A stretch of 27,395 bases of DNA from IMG/VR virus record IMGVR_UViG_3300048927_000176, positions 1 through 27,395 of that record. One strand, given 5' to 3'. Shown here piece after piece: positions 14,638-22,413 of the stretch (positions within the stretch are counted from its first letter, which is position 1; each line of letters begins with the position of its first letter). The position numbers and the translations under genes were made by a program. Under the pieces are notes generated by a model. The model searched no databases and was not told the origin of the DNA. It was given only the letters and a program-made list of their open reading frames with translations. The DNA is from a virus.

Positions 14638-14951
14638 GTATTTTTGGATATCCAGCAATGGTCATTCATTGCCACTCTGAACTCGATGATTGGGGAAGAC
14701 CGTTACCACCTATTGAAACAAAACGAGATGCCAAAGTTGTTGAGGAACAGAAGCTCATTAAGAACAGTCGTGGGGAGGATGTTCAAATTGCATACACCAT
14801 TCACATTGAGGGAGCTGTACCAATTAGCTTTGATGATTACTTTCTTTACAAGGATCAACTAGGAAAAGAGATCCGCATTGATGTAAAGCATTACGAGGTC
14901 CGCAAATATCTTGGTACTGATGATGTTAAGAAGGTAGTTATATATGGCTAA
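14634..14951 (+). CDS. Head closure (stopper) protein
   Basis: The 105-aa protein is beta-rich and short, with HCHSELDDWGRPLPPIETK near the start and YEVRKYLGTDDVKKVVIYG at the end. This size and order (second gene after capsid, before the gp10-like protein) is that of Hc1 head-closure proteins such as YqbH, which sit under the adaptor and close the channel. Starts are coupled: ATG 14634 overlaps the previous stop, and its own stop overlaps the next gene by 8 bp. Confidence 0.65.
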   Translation: MSIFGYPAMVIHCHSELDDWGRPLPPIETKRDAKVVEEQKLIKNSRGEDVQIAYTIHIEGAVPISFDDYFLYKDQLGKEIRIDVKHYEVRKYLGTDDVKKVVIYG

Positions 14952-15381
14952 TTTTGACTTTAGCCTGGATGGACTTGAAGCTATGATTACTGCACTAGAT
15001 GCTACGTTAGATCAAATAGATGAACGCATAGACGAAGTATTAACAAAGCTGGCTATGCAAATCATATCAGACGCACGTAAGTTAGCACCCAACCTCTGTG
15101 GAGACCTTGAAAGTGCACTTATTGTGGGAGAGGTTAAACAATTAATAGGCATATCCTACATTGATTTTGGGACAAGCCCAGAAGTTAATGATTATGCTGT
15201 TGTGCAACATGAAGGTTTTCGTAAGACTAAAAAAGGCGCAATAGTGCAGATGAAGCCTGGTGAAAAGACATCCAGTAAAGGGGCACACAATGGCTACCTA
15301 CCAGGTAAAAAGTTCCTGGAAAATGCCATTAAAATGAACGAAAAGTTAATCATTGAAGAACTATCTAAGGTATTGGAGTGA
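14944..15381 (+). CDS. HK97 gp10-like neck protein
   Basis: The 145-aa protein has the HK97-gp10 pattern: an N-terminal helix pair (LDQIDERIDEVLTKLAMQII), DARKLAPNLCGDLESALIV, a YAVVQHEGF box (residues about 81-89), and GAHNGYLPGKKFLENAI near the end. The P-x-x-G-x-L-x-x-S and HxG/Y-x-x-x-x-FLxxA elements are typical. It belongs to the neck, bridging head closure and tail terminator. AAGAAGG precedes ATG 14944. Confidence 0.8.
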   Translation: MANFDFSLDGLEAMITALDATLDQIDERIDEVLTKLAMQIISDARKLAPNLCGDLESALIVGEVKQLIGISYIDFGTSPEVNDYAVVQHEGFRKTKKGAIVQMKPGEKTSSKGAHNGYLPGKKFLENAIKMNEKLIIEELSKVLE

Positions 15382-15386
15382 TGCCT

Positions 15387-15791
15387 ATGCTTGCTAACGA
15401 TTTAATTAAATACCTTACAGAAGTTGGTTTTTCTGTTTATCCAGATGAGGGTTTTATACCTTCTGACATTCCGGATAATAGATTACCGGCTCTTTTTGTG
15501 TTTGGTACAGGGGGATTTGCTCCACATGATTATATACCGCGTGAAAGACCAACTTTCCAAGTGATTGTTAAAGGGAAATCATATAAGGCTAATCCAACTA
15601 ACAAGGTGGAAGCAGAAGCAGAGGCAAAGCGACTTATTAAGTTATTGCATCGAAAGAATAATTATTCGGTCGGGGATGCTTATGTATGGTCAAGTCTTTC
15701 TCAACAATCTAATCCAATACCGCTCGGTCATGATGATCATGATAGACCAATGTATTCAACTAATTTTATTTTTCAAGTGAGAGGAGTTTAA
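15387..15791 (+). CDS. Tail terminator (tail completion) protein
   Basis: The protein of about 134 aa starts MLANDLIKYLTEVGFSVYPD, followed by LPALFVFGTGGFAPHDYIPRE and a C-terminal beta strand (YSTNFIFQVRGV). This is the usual look of Tc1-type minor capsid/tail terminator proteins that cap the tail tube, and it stands in the expected place between the gp10-like protein and the tail tube. ATG 15387 is 8 nt after TTGGAG; GTG 15378 and ATG 15381 are too close to it. Confidence 0.7.
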   Translation: MLANDLIKYLTEVGFSVYPDEGFIPSDIPDNRLPALFVFGTGGFAPHDYIPRERPTFQVIVKGKSYKANPTNKVEAEAEAKRLIKLLHRKNNYSVGDAYVWSSLSQQSNPIPLGHDDHDRPMYSTNFIFQVRGV

Positions 15792-15793
15792 CT

Positions 15794-16345
15794 ATGAGTG
15801 ATGTAGAAAAGATTTATGCTGGTCCCGGTATTTTTGTATGGGGGGTTGGCCCAGACGGAAAAGAAATGGATGGGGCTATTACTATAGACCTCACACAAGG
15901 TGGTATTCGTTTCTTTACAGAAACCACTTATTTTGAGCCAACGACAGATCAGACAGGTACTGCGCCTGTTAAATCTATAAGCACAGGTAAAACAGGAAAG
16001 ATTGAATTTACAACTCCTGACACTGACTTTGAAAAGGTAATTGCGTTTGATGCCAACGCTTCAAAGGTAACAGATGCCACTGATCCTGAAAAATTTAAGT
16101 ATCAAGTCACCGGTTTGGCAGGGAAGGAATTACCTCGTAAACGTGCAGTAATTATGCCACAGGGTATTTCTGATCCTAACCGATTTATCTATATTGAATC
16201 TTGTGGTATCAAATTTGACTTAGATGCAGGTTTTAAATTGGATGACAACCTTAAAATGACTGTAAATGGTCTAGCATATCCAGATTTAAAGGCGACACCA
16301 AGGGGGTTGCTTTACACTTGGGGTGACATTACAGCAACAGCGTAA
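15794..16345 (+). CDS. Major tail (tube) protein
   Basis: The 183-aa beta-rich protein begins MSDVEKIYAGPGIFVWG and contains repeated Thr/Gly-rich strands (STGKTGKIEFTTPDTDFEKV) and IYIESCGIKFDLDAGFKLDDN, as expected of siphovirus tail tube subunits. Its place between tail terminator and tail chaperones is diagnostic. GAGGAG gives a 7-nt spacer. A terminator begins at the stop codon, fitting a highly expressed structural gene. Confidence 0.85.
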   Translation: MSDVEKIYAGPGIFVWGVGPDGKEMDGAITIDLTQGGIRFFTETTYFEPTTDQTGTAPVKSISTGKTGKIEFTTPDTDFEKVIAFDANASKVTDATDPEKFKYQVTGLAGKELPRKRAVIMPQGISDPNRFIYIESCGIKFDLDAGFKLDDNLKMTVNGLAYPDLKATPRGLLYTWGDITATA

Positions 16346-16378
16346 GAGAGGGCAAATGCTCTCTCTTTATTTTTTTAA
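16344..16378 (+). terminator. Intrinsic terminator after the tail tube gene
   Basis: AAGAGAGGGC (16344-16353) pairs with GCTCTCTCTT (16358-16367) with one G-U pair and a 4-nt loop, followed by TTTATTTTTTT. Confidence 0.85.
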
Positions 16379-16393
16379 TAGGAGGAAAAAGTT

Positions 16394-16801
16394 ATGTTTG
16401 GATTACTAAAAAAAGATCGTGTGCAGCTCGGGGACAAACAGATTGCAGTACCTAAATTAACACGAACAAGATTGAAACGTCTCACAGATCACATTGGTAC
16501 AATTGGTGATTATTTAGTTAGATTACTACTTACAAAAGAAGATGAGCGAGCTATATTCATTGTTGCTGGAGCAGATATGTTCATCGATGAAATTTATGAG
16601 CTCACATCAATATTAAGCGAACTTGACCCAGAGTATCTGGATGACAATGCAAGTCTTGCAGAATGTACTCATTTTCTTAAATTGACATGGGAACGAAACG
16701 ACATCAACGAAGCATTAAAAAACTTGAACGGCCTGATTCCACCGACGGCACAGCAGTTCGTACAGTCCATCGTTCAAAGGATGAATCAGGCCAACAAATA
16801 A
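16394..16801 (+). CDS. Tail assembly chaperone, short form (lambda gpG analogue)
   Basis: The 135-aa acidic helical protein (starting MFGLLKKDRVQLGDKQIAVP) stands between tail tube and tape measure, the fixed place of tail chaperones. AGGAGG gives an 8-nt spacer. Near codon 109 it carries an in-frame A AAA AAC slippery heptamer and a downstream stem, and a second frame (-1) continues without stop for 125 codons. So this is the non-shifted product, made in excess over the shifted G-T form. It binds the tape measure protein during tail assembly and is not in the virion. Confidence 0.85.
   Translation: MFGLLKKDRVQLGDKQIAVPKLTRTRLKRLTDHIGTIGDYLVRLLLTKEDERAIFIVAGADMFIDEIYELTSILSELDPEYLDDNASLAECTHFLKLTWERNDINEALKNLNGLIPPTAQQFVQSIVQRMNQANK
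16717..16792 (+). promoter_or_regulatory. Programmed -1 ribosomal frameshift site
   Basis: The heptamer A AAA AAC (16717-16723) is in the zero frame of the chaperone gene. After a 6-nt spacer, GGCCTGATTC (16730-16739) pairs perfectly with GAATCAGGCC (16783-16792), a 10-bp stem with a 43-nt loop. The spacer TTGAAC (16724-16729) is complementary to GTTCAA in the loop (16772-16777), which would make a pseudoknot or a competing helix. Confidence 0.85.
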
Positions 16802-17100
16802 TGACTCAAGATGATTTTGTTTTACGTTGTTGTATCCATTTGGACAAAACACAACGTGAAATAGAAGAAGATTACTACTTCGTGGATCTCCCGGAGTTAC
16901 TTTTGCTAAAAAATCAAGCCAGGGCAAGAGAGTTGCTGGAGGGGCTTGATGTAGTATCTTACCCGCATATCATAGAAGAAAAAGCTCGTACTGCTATCAT
17001 TAAAAGGTTAACCTCAGCATTGCCTAAACCACCGTCTAAGCCGCAATTATCAGCAGAAGAGCAGTATCAAGCGCATCTGATGCGAATGAAGGGAGGTTAA
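16723..17100 (+). CDS. Tail assembly chaperone T extension (made as G-T fusion by -1 frameshift)
   Basis: After slippage at A AAA AAC, reading continues in the -1 frame as LERPDSTDGTAV and then MTQDDFVLRCCIHLDKTQRE, to the stop at 17098-17100. The full fusion from ATG 16394 would be about 235 aa (110 plus 125). The T part is mixed helical with a Pro-rich tail (LPKPPSKPQLSAEEQ). ATG 16801, overlapping the G stop (TAATG), could also start a 99-aa free T protein, but its ribosome site is poor. The fusion is the form expected to contact the tail tube subunits. It ends 4 bp before the tape measure ATG, which has its own GGGAGGT inside this gene's end. Confidence 0.85.
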   Translation, partial: LERPDSTDGTAVRTVHRSKDESGQQIMTQDDFVLRCCIHLDKTQREIEEDYYFVDLPELLLLKNQARARELLEGLDVVSYPHIIEEKARTAIIKRLTSALPKPPSKPQLSAEEQYQAHLMRMKGG

Positions 17101-17104
17101 TATA

Positions 17105-20100
17105 ATGGGAGTGGATTTAGGAGAGTTGAAAGCTAGACTTACAGCTGAAGCAACGCAAATGCGTAGTGAAGTTCAGGCTGTGAAAAAAGATTTAAGCGAA
17201 TTAGGGGAGCAAGGTAAGAAAACAGCTGAAGGAGTTAAAGGTGTAGGTACATCTTTGGATCAACTAGGAAAGACCAAATCTAAGTTACATGAGTTACCTA
17301 CTGCATTGGATAATATTAATGCAAAAATTGAAATTCAGCGTAGGAAACTTTCTGAACTAAAAACATCCTACGATAATGCATTTGATACTAGTAGAAAAAA
17401 CAAGCTCCAGGAGCAGATTGTAAATACAGAATCAAGTTTGTTGAAGTTGATAGCTTCATCTGATCGTATGGCCAAAGAAATGTGGGAAGCTGAGGATAGT
17501 CTTAATAGTGTAGCGGTAGCAGCGGAAAAATCGGAATCTAGCATTGATAAATTAGATTCAGCACTTAAAGAAATAGGGCTTAGTGCTGATCAAATTAAGT
17601 TGATTAAAAATAATCTTAATGATGTAAATCCTAAGAAATTAAAAGATCAAATTAATGATTTAACTGGCATATTGCAAAAGCTGGGGCTAAGCAGTTCGCA
17701 AATTGAAAAAATCGTCGATGAACTTAAAAATGCAGAAACGCAGTCTGGTAAGACAAAAAAAGAATTTGCTAGTTTAGCTGCAGGACTGGCCGCATTAGGT
17801 GCGGGGGCATCACTGAATAAATTAGTGAATGTCATCAAGTCACTTGTTGATGAAGCATCACAATTACAAAGTGTCTACAATGGATTGAATGAAGTATCAA
17901 AATCAGTAGGACAAAATCAAGAAGAAGTAGGACGAGCCGTTGAGACTCTTGTAGCTAAGGGGTTTATGGATGCAGCTGAAGCAGCCAATGCCTATAAAAC
18001 GGCTCTAGCCGCTGGTTATAGTTTGGAAGAGTCCACTAATCTAATTAATGCTCTTGGTGATGCCGCCGCTTATAATCGAGAAGCACATTTAGGGTGGGGC
18101 GAAGCAGTTGTACAAGCGATTCGCGGGATTAAACAACAAGAATCCTCACTTACTGATGCAGCAGGTATTACAACCAATCTCTCAGTTATGTACGATCGTT
18201 ACGCTGCATCCATTGGCAAGACAGCAGCAAAACTTAGTGATGCAGAAAAACGACAAGCTGCTTACAACGGTATGATGCAAGAGTCCTCTTTATTTGCAGG
18301 AAATGCTGAAACAGCTATGCAAGGTTATGCAGGTACTCAAGCTTATTTTAATCAAACCTTAACCACTGCACGCCAGGAGTTAGGAGAAGCTTTTTTACCT
18401 ATCATAAATCAATTGTTGCAAGAGTTAGGTCCCATCATCACAAAATTTACAGACTGGGTATCAGCAAATCAAGAAGTTGTAGTTGGTGTGGTTGCTGGTA
18501 GTGCCGCTGTATTAGCACTTATAACAGTTTTGGGAAGTTTGGTAGTAGGTATTGGGGCAGTTACTGCCGCTCTAGGCGCTATGAATATAGCAATGGGGCC
18601 AATAGGTTGGGCAATCGCTATTATTAGTACCGTTGCTGTTGGGGTAACAGCTTATTCCATGGCTGCCGATACTGCTTCTGGATCTGTGATGAAGTTGGCC
18701 AAGAATCAGGAAGAACTTAATAAAAAATTAGAACAAACAGCTAGATGGACGACAAACGATGTAACTAACGCACAGGCAGACATGGAGAATTTAAATAAGT
18801 TGCTTGAAGAACGACAAAAGCTTCAAGCAAAGATGGAAGAACTGCGTAGTAAGATGTCTGCTAATGTTACAGCTGGTACAGCGGTGAGCATTGATCCGAA
18901 TTTGGTTAATGAAATAAATAAAGTCGCACAAGGTATTAACGATATTGATAAATCATTACGTAAGATGGATTTTGATACACCTGAAAAGGCAGCTGAAGCT
19001 TTGAAAAAAATCAAAGAAGAAACTGACAAAGCGGTTCCAGCCCTTTTAGAAATGAAAAGAGCCGAATTGCAGGATGCTGCCGCTAAGAACGATAAAATTA
19101 AGTCTATGGAGAAAGCCATTGGGACATATGAAAAATTAAATTCCGTACAGAAGTTAGATGAAAATCAAAAACAACAACTCATACAAGTAACGAACACTTT
19201 AAAGGCACAATATCCTGATTTACACGCTTTAATGGATAGTGAAGGGCGTATTCGTATTGATAACATTGACACTGTTAAAGATCAAATCAGTGTAGAACGC
19301 CAACTTATGAGTGCTTCAGTGGAAAGCGCTCGTGTCCAGATAACAAATTTGAAGAATACAGCTGCAGCACAGAGAGCTTCAGTTGAGGCTCAAATAAAGA
19401 ATTATCAGAATTTAATTTCAGCGGCTAAAGCTGTAGCTGGTATAACAGAATCTAAAAGCTTTGTTAAGCCTGAAAAATCTATAATGCAACAGACTTTTGA
19501 GACTTTGAATCCTTATTTAGTGAGCCAATCTAAAGCACAGGTGGAAAAATATAATAAAGAATTAGATGAAGCCTACGAAGATCAAAATAAGTATGCGGCT
19601 GCTGAGCTAGAAGCAAAGCGAGCTTTAGCGCGTTTGGACTCGGGTGGTATAGATGCCTTTAAATATCAAGCACCTGATTATGGCACTGGTGAGGATTCAA
19701 AAAAAACAAAAAGCAAAAAAGAGAAGAAAGATAAATCCAAAACATCTGAGGAACTTAGGAAAGAAGCTTATGATCTTGCAATGGCCACAGCCAGGTATAA
19801 CGCAGAATACTATGATCAAACAGCAGCTGAACAAATAGCGGCTTATGAGAAAATACGGACGAAACATAAGCAACATTTAAAAGAATCGCTAGATGATGAA
19901 CGTGAAATGAATTTGCTCTTAAAACGTCTACATGAAGACAGTGCGAAATCTCGTTATGAAATCTCTTCATCGTGGGTAACTGCCGAAGACAAGCGAATGC
20001 AGAAATCAGGGAAAACAGAAATTGAAATCGCTCAGATGAAGGTGGATGCATGGACTCGTGTGCGTGATCGTTACTCTAAAGATAGCGAATATTACAAAGA

Positions 20101-21427
20101 CGCAGACGACAAACTTTTTGAAGCTAGAAAAGCTTTAATTTCCGCTACCGAAAAAGCATTAAAGGAACTTTATTCTACAAATACCGATTTTCTAAAACAG
20201 GAGGAAAGACGGTTAGAAGAGTCAGGAGCAAATGAAACTGAAATTGCTCAAATGAAATACACGCTATGGACTAAAATACGTGATTCCTATGCTAAAGACT
20301 CTGAGTATTACAAACAGGCAGATGATCAAGTATATCAAGCCAAAAAAGACCTCATATCCAAAATTAAAAAAGATAATGAGGATTTGCGAAAAGCAGAAAA
20401 GCAAGCAAATGAAACTGCCAAGAAAGAGGAATTGGCAGCCATTGCCGAGCGCAAAAAGGCATATACAGATGATATTGATGAGCGCATCGCTGCTATTGAC
20501 CGTTTAATCAAAGCAGAAGATAGGCTAAACTCTGCACAAGATTATGAGTCGCAATTAGCCGAGAAGAAAGCACGTCAAAAGCTGCTTGAAGATGCAGTAA
20601 GTCCAGAAGGTCGCAAGGAATATGCGGACATCACCAAAGAAATAGAGCGCATGGAACTAGAGCATAGCAGAGACATCCGTAAGCAAAACCTTGAAGATCA
20701 AAAACAGTCCTTACAAGACGAAAAGTCCGAGAGAGAAAAAGCCTTTGACAAGGAAAAAGACGATGTTGAAAAGCATTATGCAGCTTTGACTGAATCCCTT
20801 GATAACTTTCAAGATGATGTGAAGCTAATTGAAGCAGGAATACAGGATTACAGAGTTGAGGTTACTCAAACGGCTAACGCTCAAATCTTGTCCGATTTGG
20901 ACACATTTGTTGCGGACTACAACAAAAAGCTTGCATCCATTACTATGGCGTCGGCTCCCACTCAACAAGCAAATGACTTGCAGGAGTATAACGCAAATAA
21001 GGACGCTTGGGACAAGGCAAAAAAAGAAGGTAACACCGCCGAAATGAAGCGTCTAAATGAGCGTAATGAAGCTATTCGCAAGCAATATGGAATTGTTGAG
21101 GATAAAGGGAAATTGGATGAGCTACCAAGTTATGATGTAGGTGGACGTGTCAAAGCTCCATTGGGTATGCCACAACATGCTATTGTCCATGGTGGCGAAG
21201 CTATTTTCAATCCGCAGCAGTTAGACAACCTATTCAGATTTTTAGAAGTGCCAAGGTCATTCCCTGCCCAACGAGAACAGCCAAGAGAAGCTCCTGTGCA
21301 ACATGTCAGTATTGATATGTCCGTTGGGACGGTTGAAGTGAATGACTCCGCTGACGCTGAATTAATCTATGCACCAAGGGAACGTACAGCTAGACGGCTA
21401 GCCGCCGCAGGAGGTGGTACAAAATGA
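17105..21427 (+). CDS. Tail tape measure protein
   Basis: The 1440-aa protein sets tail length and is injected with DNA. Residues 1-230 are coiled coil; about 235-450 resemble the TP901-type tape measure core (VGRAVETLVAKGFMDAAEAA); about 457-520 is a long hydrophobic region (start VVGVVAGSAAVLALITVLG) likely to enter the membrane; about 530-1320 is mostly charged coiled coil. Two 72-aa-spaced repeats occur at about residues 961 and 1033 (EIEIAQMKVDAWTRVRDRY and ETEIAQMKYTLWTKIRDSY). Near 1360 is the usual C-terminal box AIVHGGEAIFNPQQL. The ATG follows GGGAGGT. A 4-kb gene implies a tail of roughly 200 nm by the usual 1.5 angstrom per residue rule. The stop overlaps dit by 4 bp. Confidence 0.95.
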   Translation: MGVDLGELKARLTAEATQMRSEVQAVKKDLSELGEQGKKTAEGVKGVGTSLDQLGKTKSKLHELPTALDNINAKIEIQRRKLSELKTSYDNAFDTSRKNKLQEQIVNTESSLLKLIASSDRMAKEMWEAEDSLNSVAVAAEKSESSIDKLDSALKEIGLSADQIKLIKNNLNDVNPKKLKDQINDLTGILQKLGLSSSQIEKIVDELKNAETQSGKTKKEFASLAAGLAALGAGASLNKLVNVIKSLVDEASQLQSVYNGLNEVSKSVGQNQEEVGRAVETLVAKGFMDAAEAANAYKTALAAGYSLEESTNLINALGDAAAYNREAHLGWGEAVVQAIRGIKQQESSLTDAAGITTNLSVMYDRYAASIGKTAAKLSDAEKRQAAYNGMMQESSLFAGNAETAMQGYAGTQAYFNQTLTTARQELGEAFLPIINQLLQELGPIITKFTDWVSANQEVVVGVVAGSAAVLALITVLGSLVVGIGAVTAALGAMNIAMGPIGWAIAIISTVAVGVTAYSMAADTASGSVMKLAKNQEELNKKLEQTARWTTNDVTNAQADMENLNKLLEERQKLQAKMEELRSKMSANVTAGTAVSIDPNLVNEINKVAQGINDIDKSLRKMDFDTPEKAAEALKKIKEETDKAVPALLEMKRAELQDAAAKNDKIKSMEKAIGTYEKLNSVQKLDENQKQQLIQVTNTLKAQYPDLHALMDSEGRIRIDNIDTVKDQISVERQLMSASVESARVQITNLKNTAAAQRASVEAQIKNYQNLISAAKAVAGITESKSFVKPEKSIMQQTFETLNPYLVSQSKAQVEKYNKELDEAYEDQNKYAAAELEAKRALARLDSGGIDAFKYQAPDYGTGEDSKKTKSKKEKKDKSKTSEELRKEAYDLAMATARYNAEYYDQTAAEQIAAYEKIRTKHKQHLKESLDDEREMNLLLKRLHEDSAKSRYEISSSWVTAEDKRMQKSGKTEIEIAQMKVDAWTRVRDRYSKDSEYYKDADDKLFEARKALISATEKALKELYSTNTDFLKQEERRLEESGANETEIAQMKYTLWTKIRDSYAKDSEYYKQADDQVYQAKKDLISKIKKDNEDLRKAEKQANETAKKEELAAIAERKKAYTDDIDERIAAIDRLIKAEDRLNSAQDYESQLAEKKARQKLLEDAVSPEGRKEYADITKEIERMELEHSRDIRKQNLEDQKQSLQDEKSEREKAFDKEKDDVEKHYAALTESLDNFQDDVKLIEAGIQDYRVEVTQTANAQILSDLDTFVADYNKKLASITMASAPTQQANDLQEYNANKDAWDKAKKEGNTAEMKRLNERNEAIRKQYGIVEDKGKLDELPSYDVGGRVKAPLGMPQHAIVHGGEAIFNPQQLDNLFRFLEVPRSFPAQREQPREAPVQHVSIDMSVGTVEVNDSADAELIYAPRERTARRLAAAGGGTK
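19985..20360 (+). repeat. Tandem 72-codon repeat in the tape measure gene
   Basis: Two units, starting about 19985 and 20201 (216 bp apart, exactly 72 codons), encode closely similar peptides: E-x-R-x-x-x-SG, then E-IAQMK, then W-T-(R/K)-(V/I)-RD-x-Y-(S/A)-KDSEYYK and later ADD. A more diverged unit may precede them. Such repeats can change tail length by whole steps. Confidence 0.7.
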
Positions 21428-21966
21428 TTGATTGGGATGTAAGCATAAACGGGGAGTGGGCTTCCGATATTGGTGCTGTACTGGTTCAACGGAATATACC
21501 GGGCTTGCCCGAAGCAAAAGAAAATACAGTAGAGATTGCTGAAAGAGATGGAGCATACGATTTTGGCAGTACCTATTCGCCCCGTCCTATTGGATTGGGC
21601 TTTTTTATTACAGGGGATTACGACACGACAGTAAGTCTGTTAATGCGAAAGTTTAATATCAAACGTGGCGTGTTGGATATTGTTTTCTCAGATCGTCCAG
21701 ATAAGCATTACTTTGCGGAGTACAGAGGGACAATGAGCTTTGATTCATCGGCGGGGAACAGAGTAATTGAAATTCCGCTCAAGATGAATGAAAAGCCATT
21801 TCCTGAATCTAAAGAGAATGTTTATGAAACTACCATCACTCAATCACCACAAATAATAAGAATCAACTCAGAAGGTGATGAGAGGGCATCCCCTGTTATT
21901 GTGATAACGAATACAGGTAATAACGTGCTACAAGGTTTTAGAATTGCAAATGAATATGAAAAATAG
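21424..21966 (+). CDS. dit: Distal tail protein, N-terminal (belt) domain only
   Basis: The 180-aa protein begins MIDWDVSINGEWASDIGAVL and has the Sipho_tail/Dit N-domain pattern: a loop with IPGLPEAKENTVEIAERDGA, YDFGSTYSPRPIGLGFFITG, FNIKRGVLDIVFSDRPDKHY and IEIPLKMNEKPFPESKENVY. Dit forms the ring at the tail tip to which fibres and Tal attach. Many Dit proteins are 250-300 aa with a C-terminal galectin-like domain; here the frame stops after GFRIANEYEK, and the C-domain-like sequence appears at the end of the 472-aa protein 3 kb downstream. Start overlaps the tape measure stop (ATGA) with a GGAGGTGG ribosome site. Confidence 0.8.
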   Translation: MIDWDVSINGEWASDIGAVLVQRNIPGLPEAKENTVEIAERDGAYDFGSTYSPRPIGLGFFITGDYDTTVSLLMRKFNIKRGVLDIVFSDRPDKHYFAEYRGTMSFDSSAGNRVIEIPLKMNEKPFPESKENVYETTITQSPQIIRINSEGDERASPVIVITNTGNNVLQGFRIANEYEK

Positions 21967-21979
21967 GAGTGATTTTATT

Positions 21980-22384
21980 ATGGCAATGCAAATTTCAAAC
22001 AAATTATCTAAGCAGCTATTAAACGCTGTTCTTCGTGGTGTACCTTTTCAGTCTCCTGAGAAAGTATACCTAGCTTTATTTACATCTGACCCAACCGCGG
22101 CAGACACAGGGCAAGAGGTAACAGGCGGCGGTTATGAACGTCAAGTCGTAATATTTGCAGAACCTTCGCTTGTAGAGGGGATGCAGACAGTCTTTGCAGC
22201 GAAGGAAGTAGAATTTCCAGTTGCAACGGCTAATTGGGGATTAATCACACACTTCGGGCTGTATTCAGCAGACACAGAAGGAGAGTTACTCTTCACTACA
22301 GCCAATCCCAAACCTAGAACTGTAGAGACTGGTGACCGTCCTAAGTTTGCAGCCGATGGGGTTAGTGTTAAATTCGTTCAATAA
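21980..22384 (+). CDS. gp80-like phage tail fibre/adaptor protein
   Basis: The 134-aa protein begins MAMQISNKLSKQLLNAVLRG and contains VYLALFTSDPTAADTGQEV followed by TGGGYERQVV, then FPVATANWGLITHFGLYSAD. The YLALFTSDPT-x-GxEVxGGGYxRQ pattern is typical of a small widespread family annotated as phage tail fibre protein (gp80-like). It probably adapts the spike to the baseplate or forms a fibre base. The frame opens upstream at 21944, but ATG 21980 follows TAGGAGTGA and is preferred. Confidence 0.7.
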   Translation: MAMQISNKLSKQLLNAVLRGVPFQSPEKVYLALFTSDPTAADTGQEVTGGGYERQVVIFAEPSLVEGMQTVFAAKEVEFPVATANWGLITHFGLYSADTEGELLFTTANPKPRTVETGDRPKFAADGVSVKFVQ

Positions 22385-22413
22385 TTTTAGATTTTTAAGG
22401 AGGGAAAGAAAAC

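Noticed and set aside
16801-17100. Independent gene starting at ATG 16801 in the T frame.
   Set aside because: It has a weak ribosome site, while the slippery heptamer and 10-bp stem strongly support a frameshift fusion. A free T protein is not excluded but is secondary.
18823-20051. Long open frames on the minus strand opposite the tape measure gene.
   Set aside because: No ribosome sites, low-complexity composition mirroring the coiled-coil codons of the plus strand; these are shadows.
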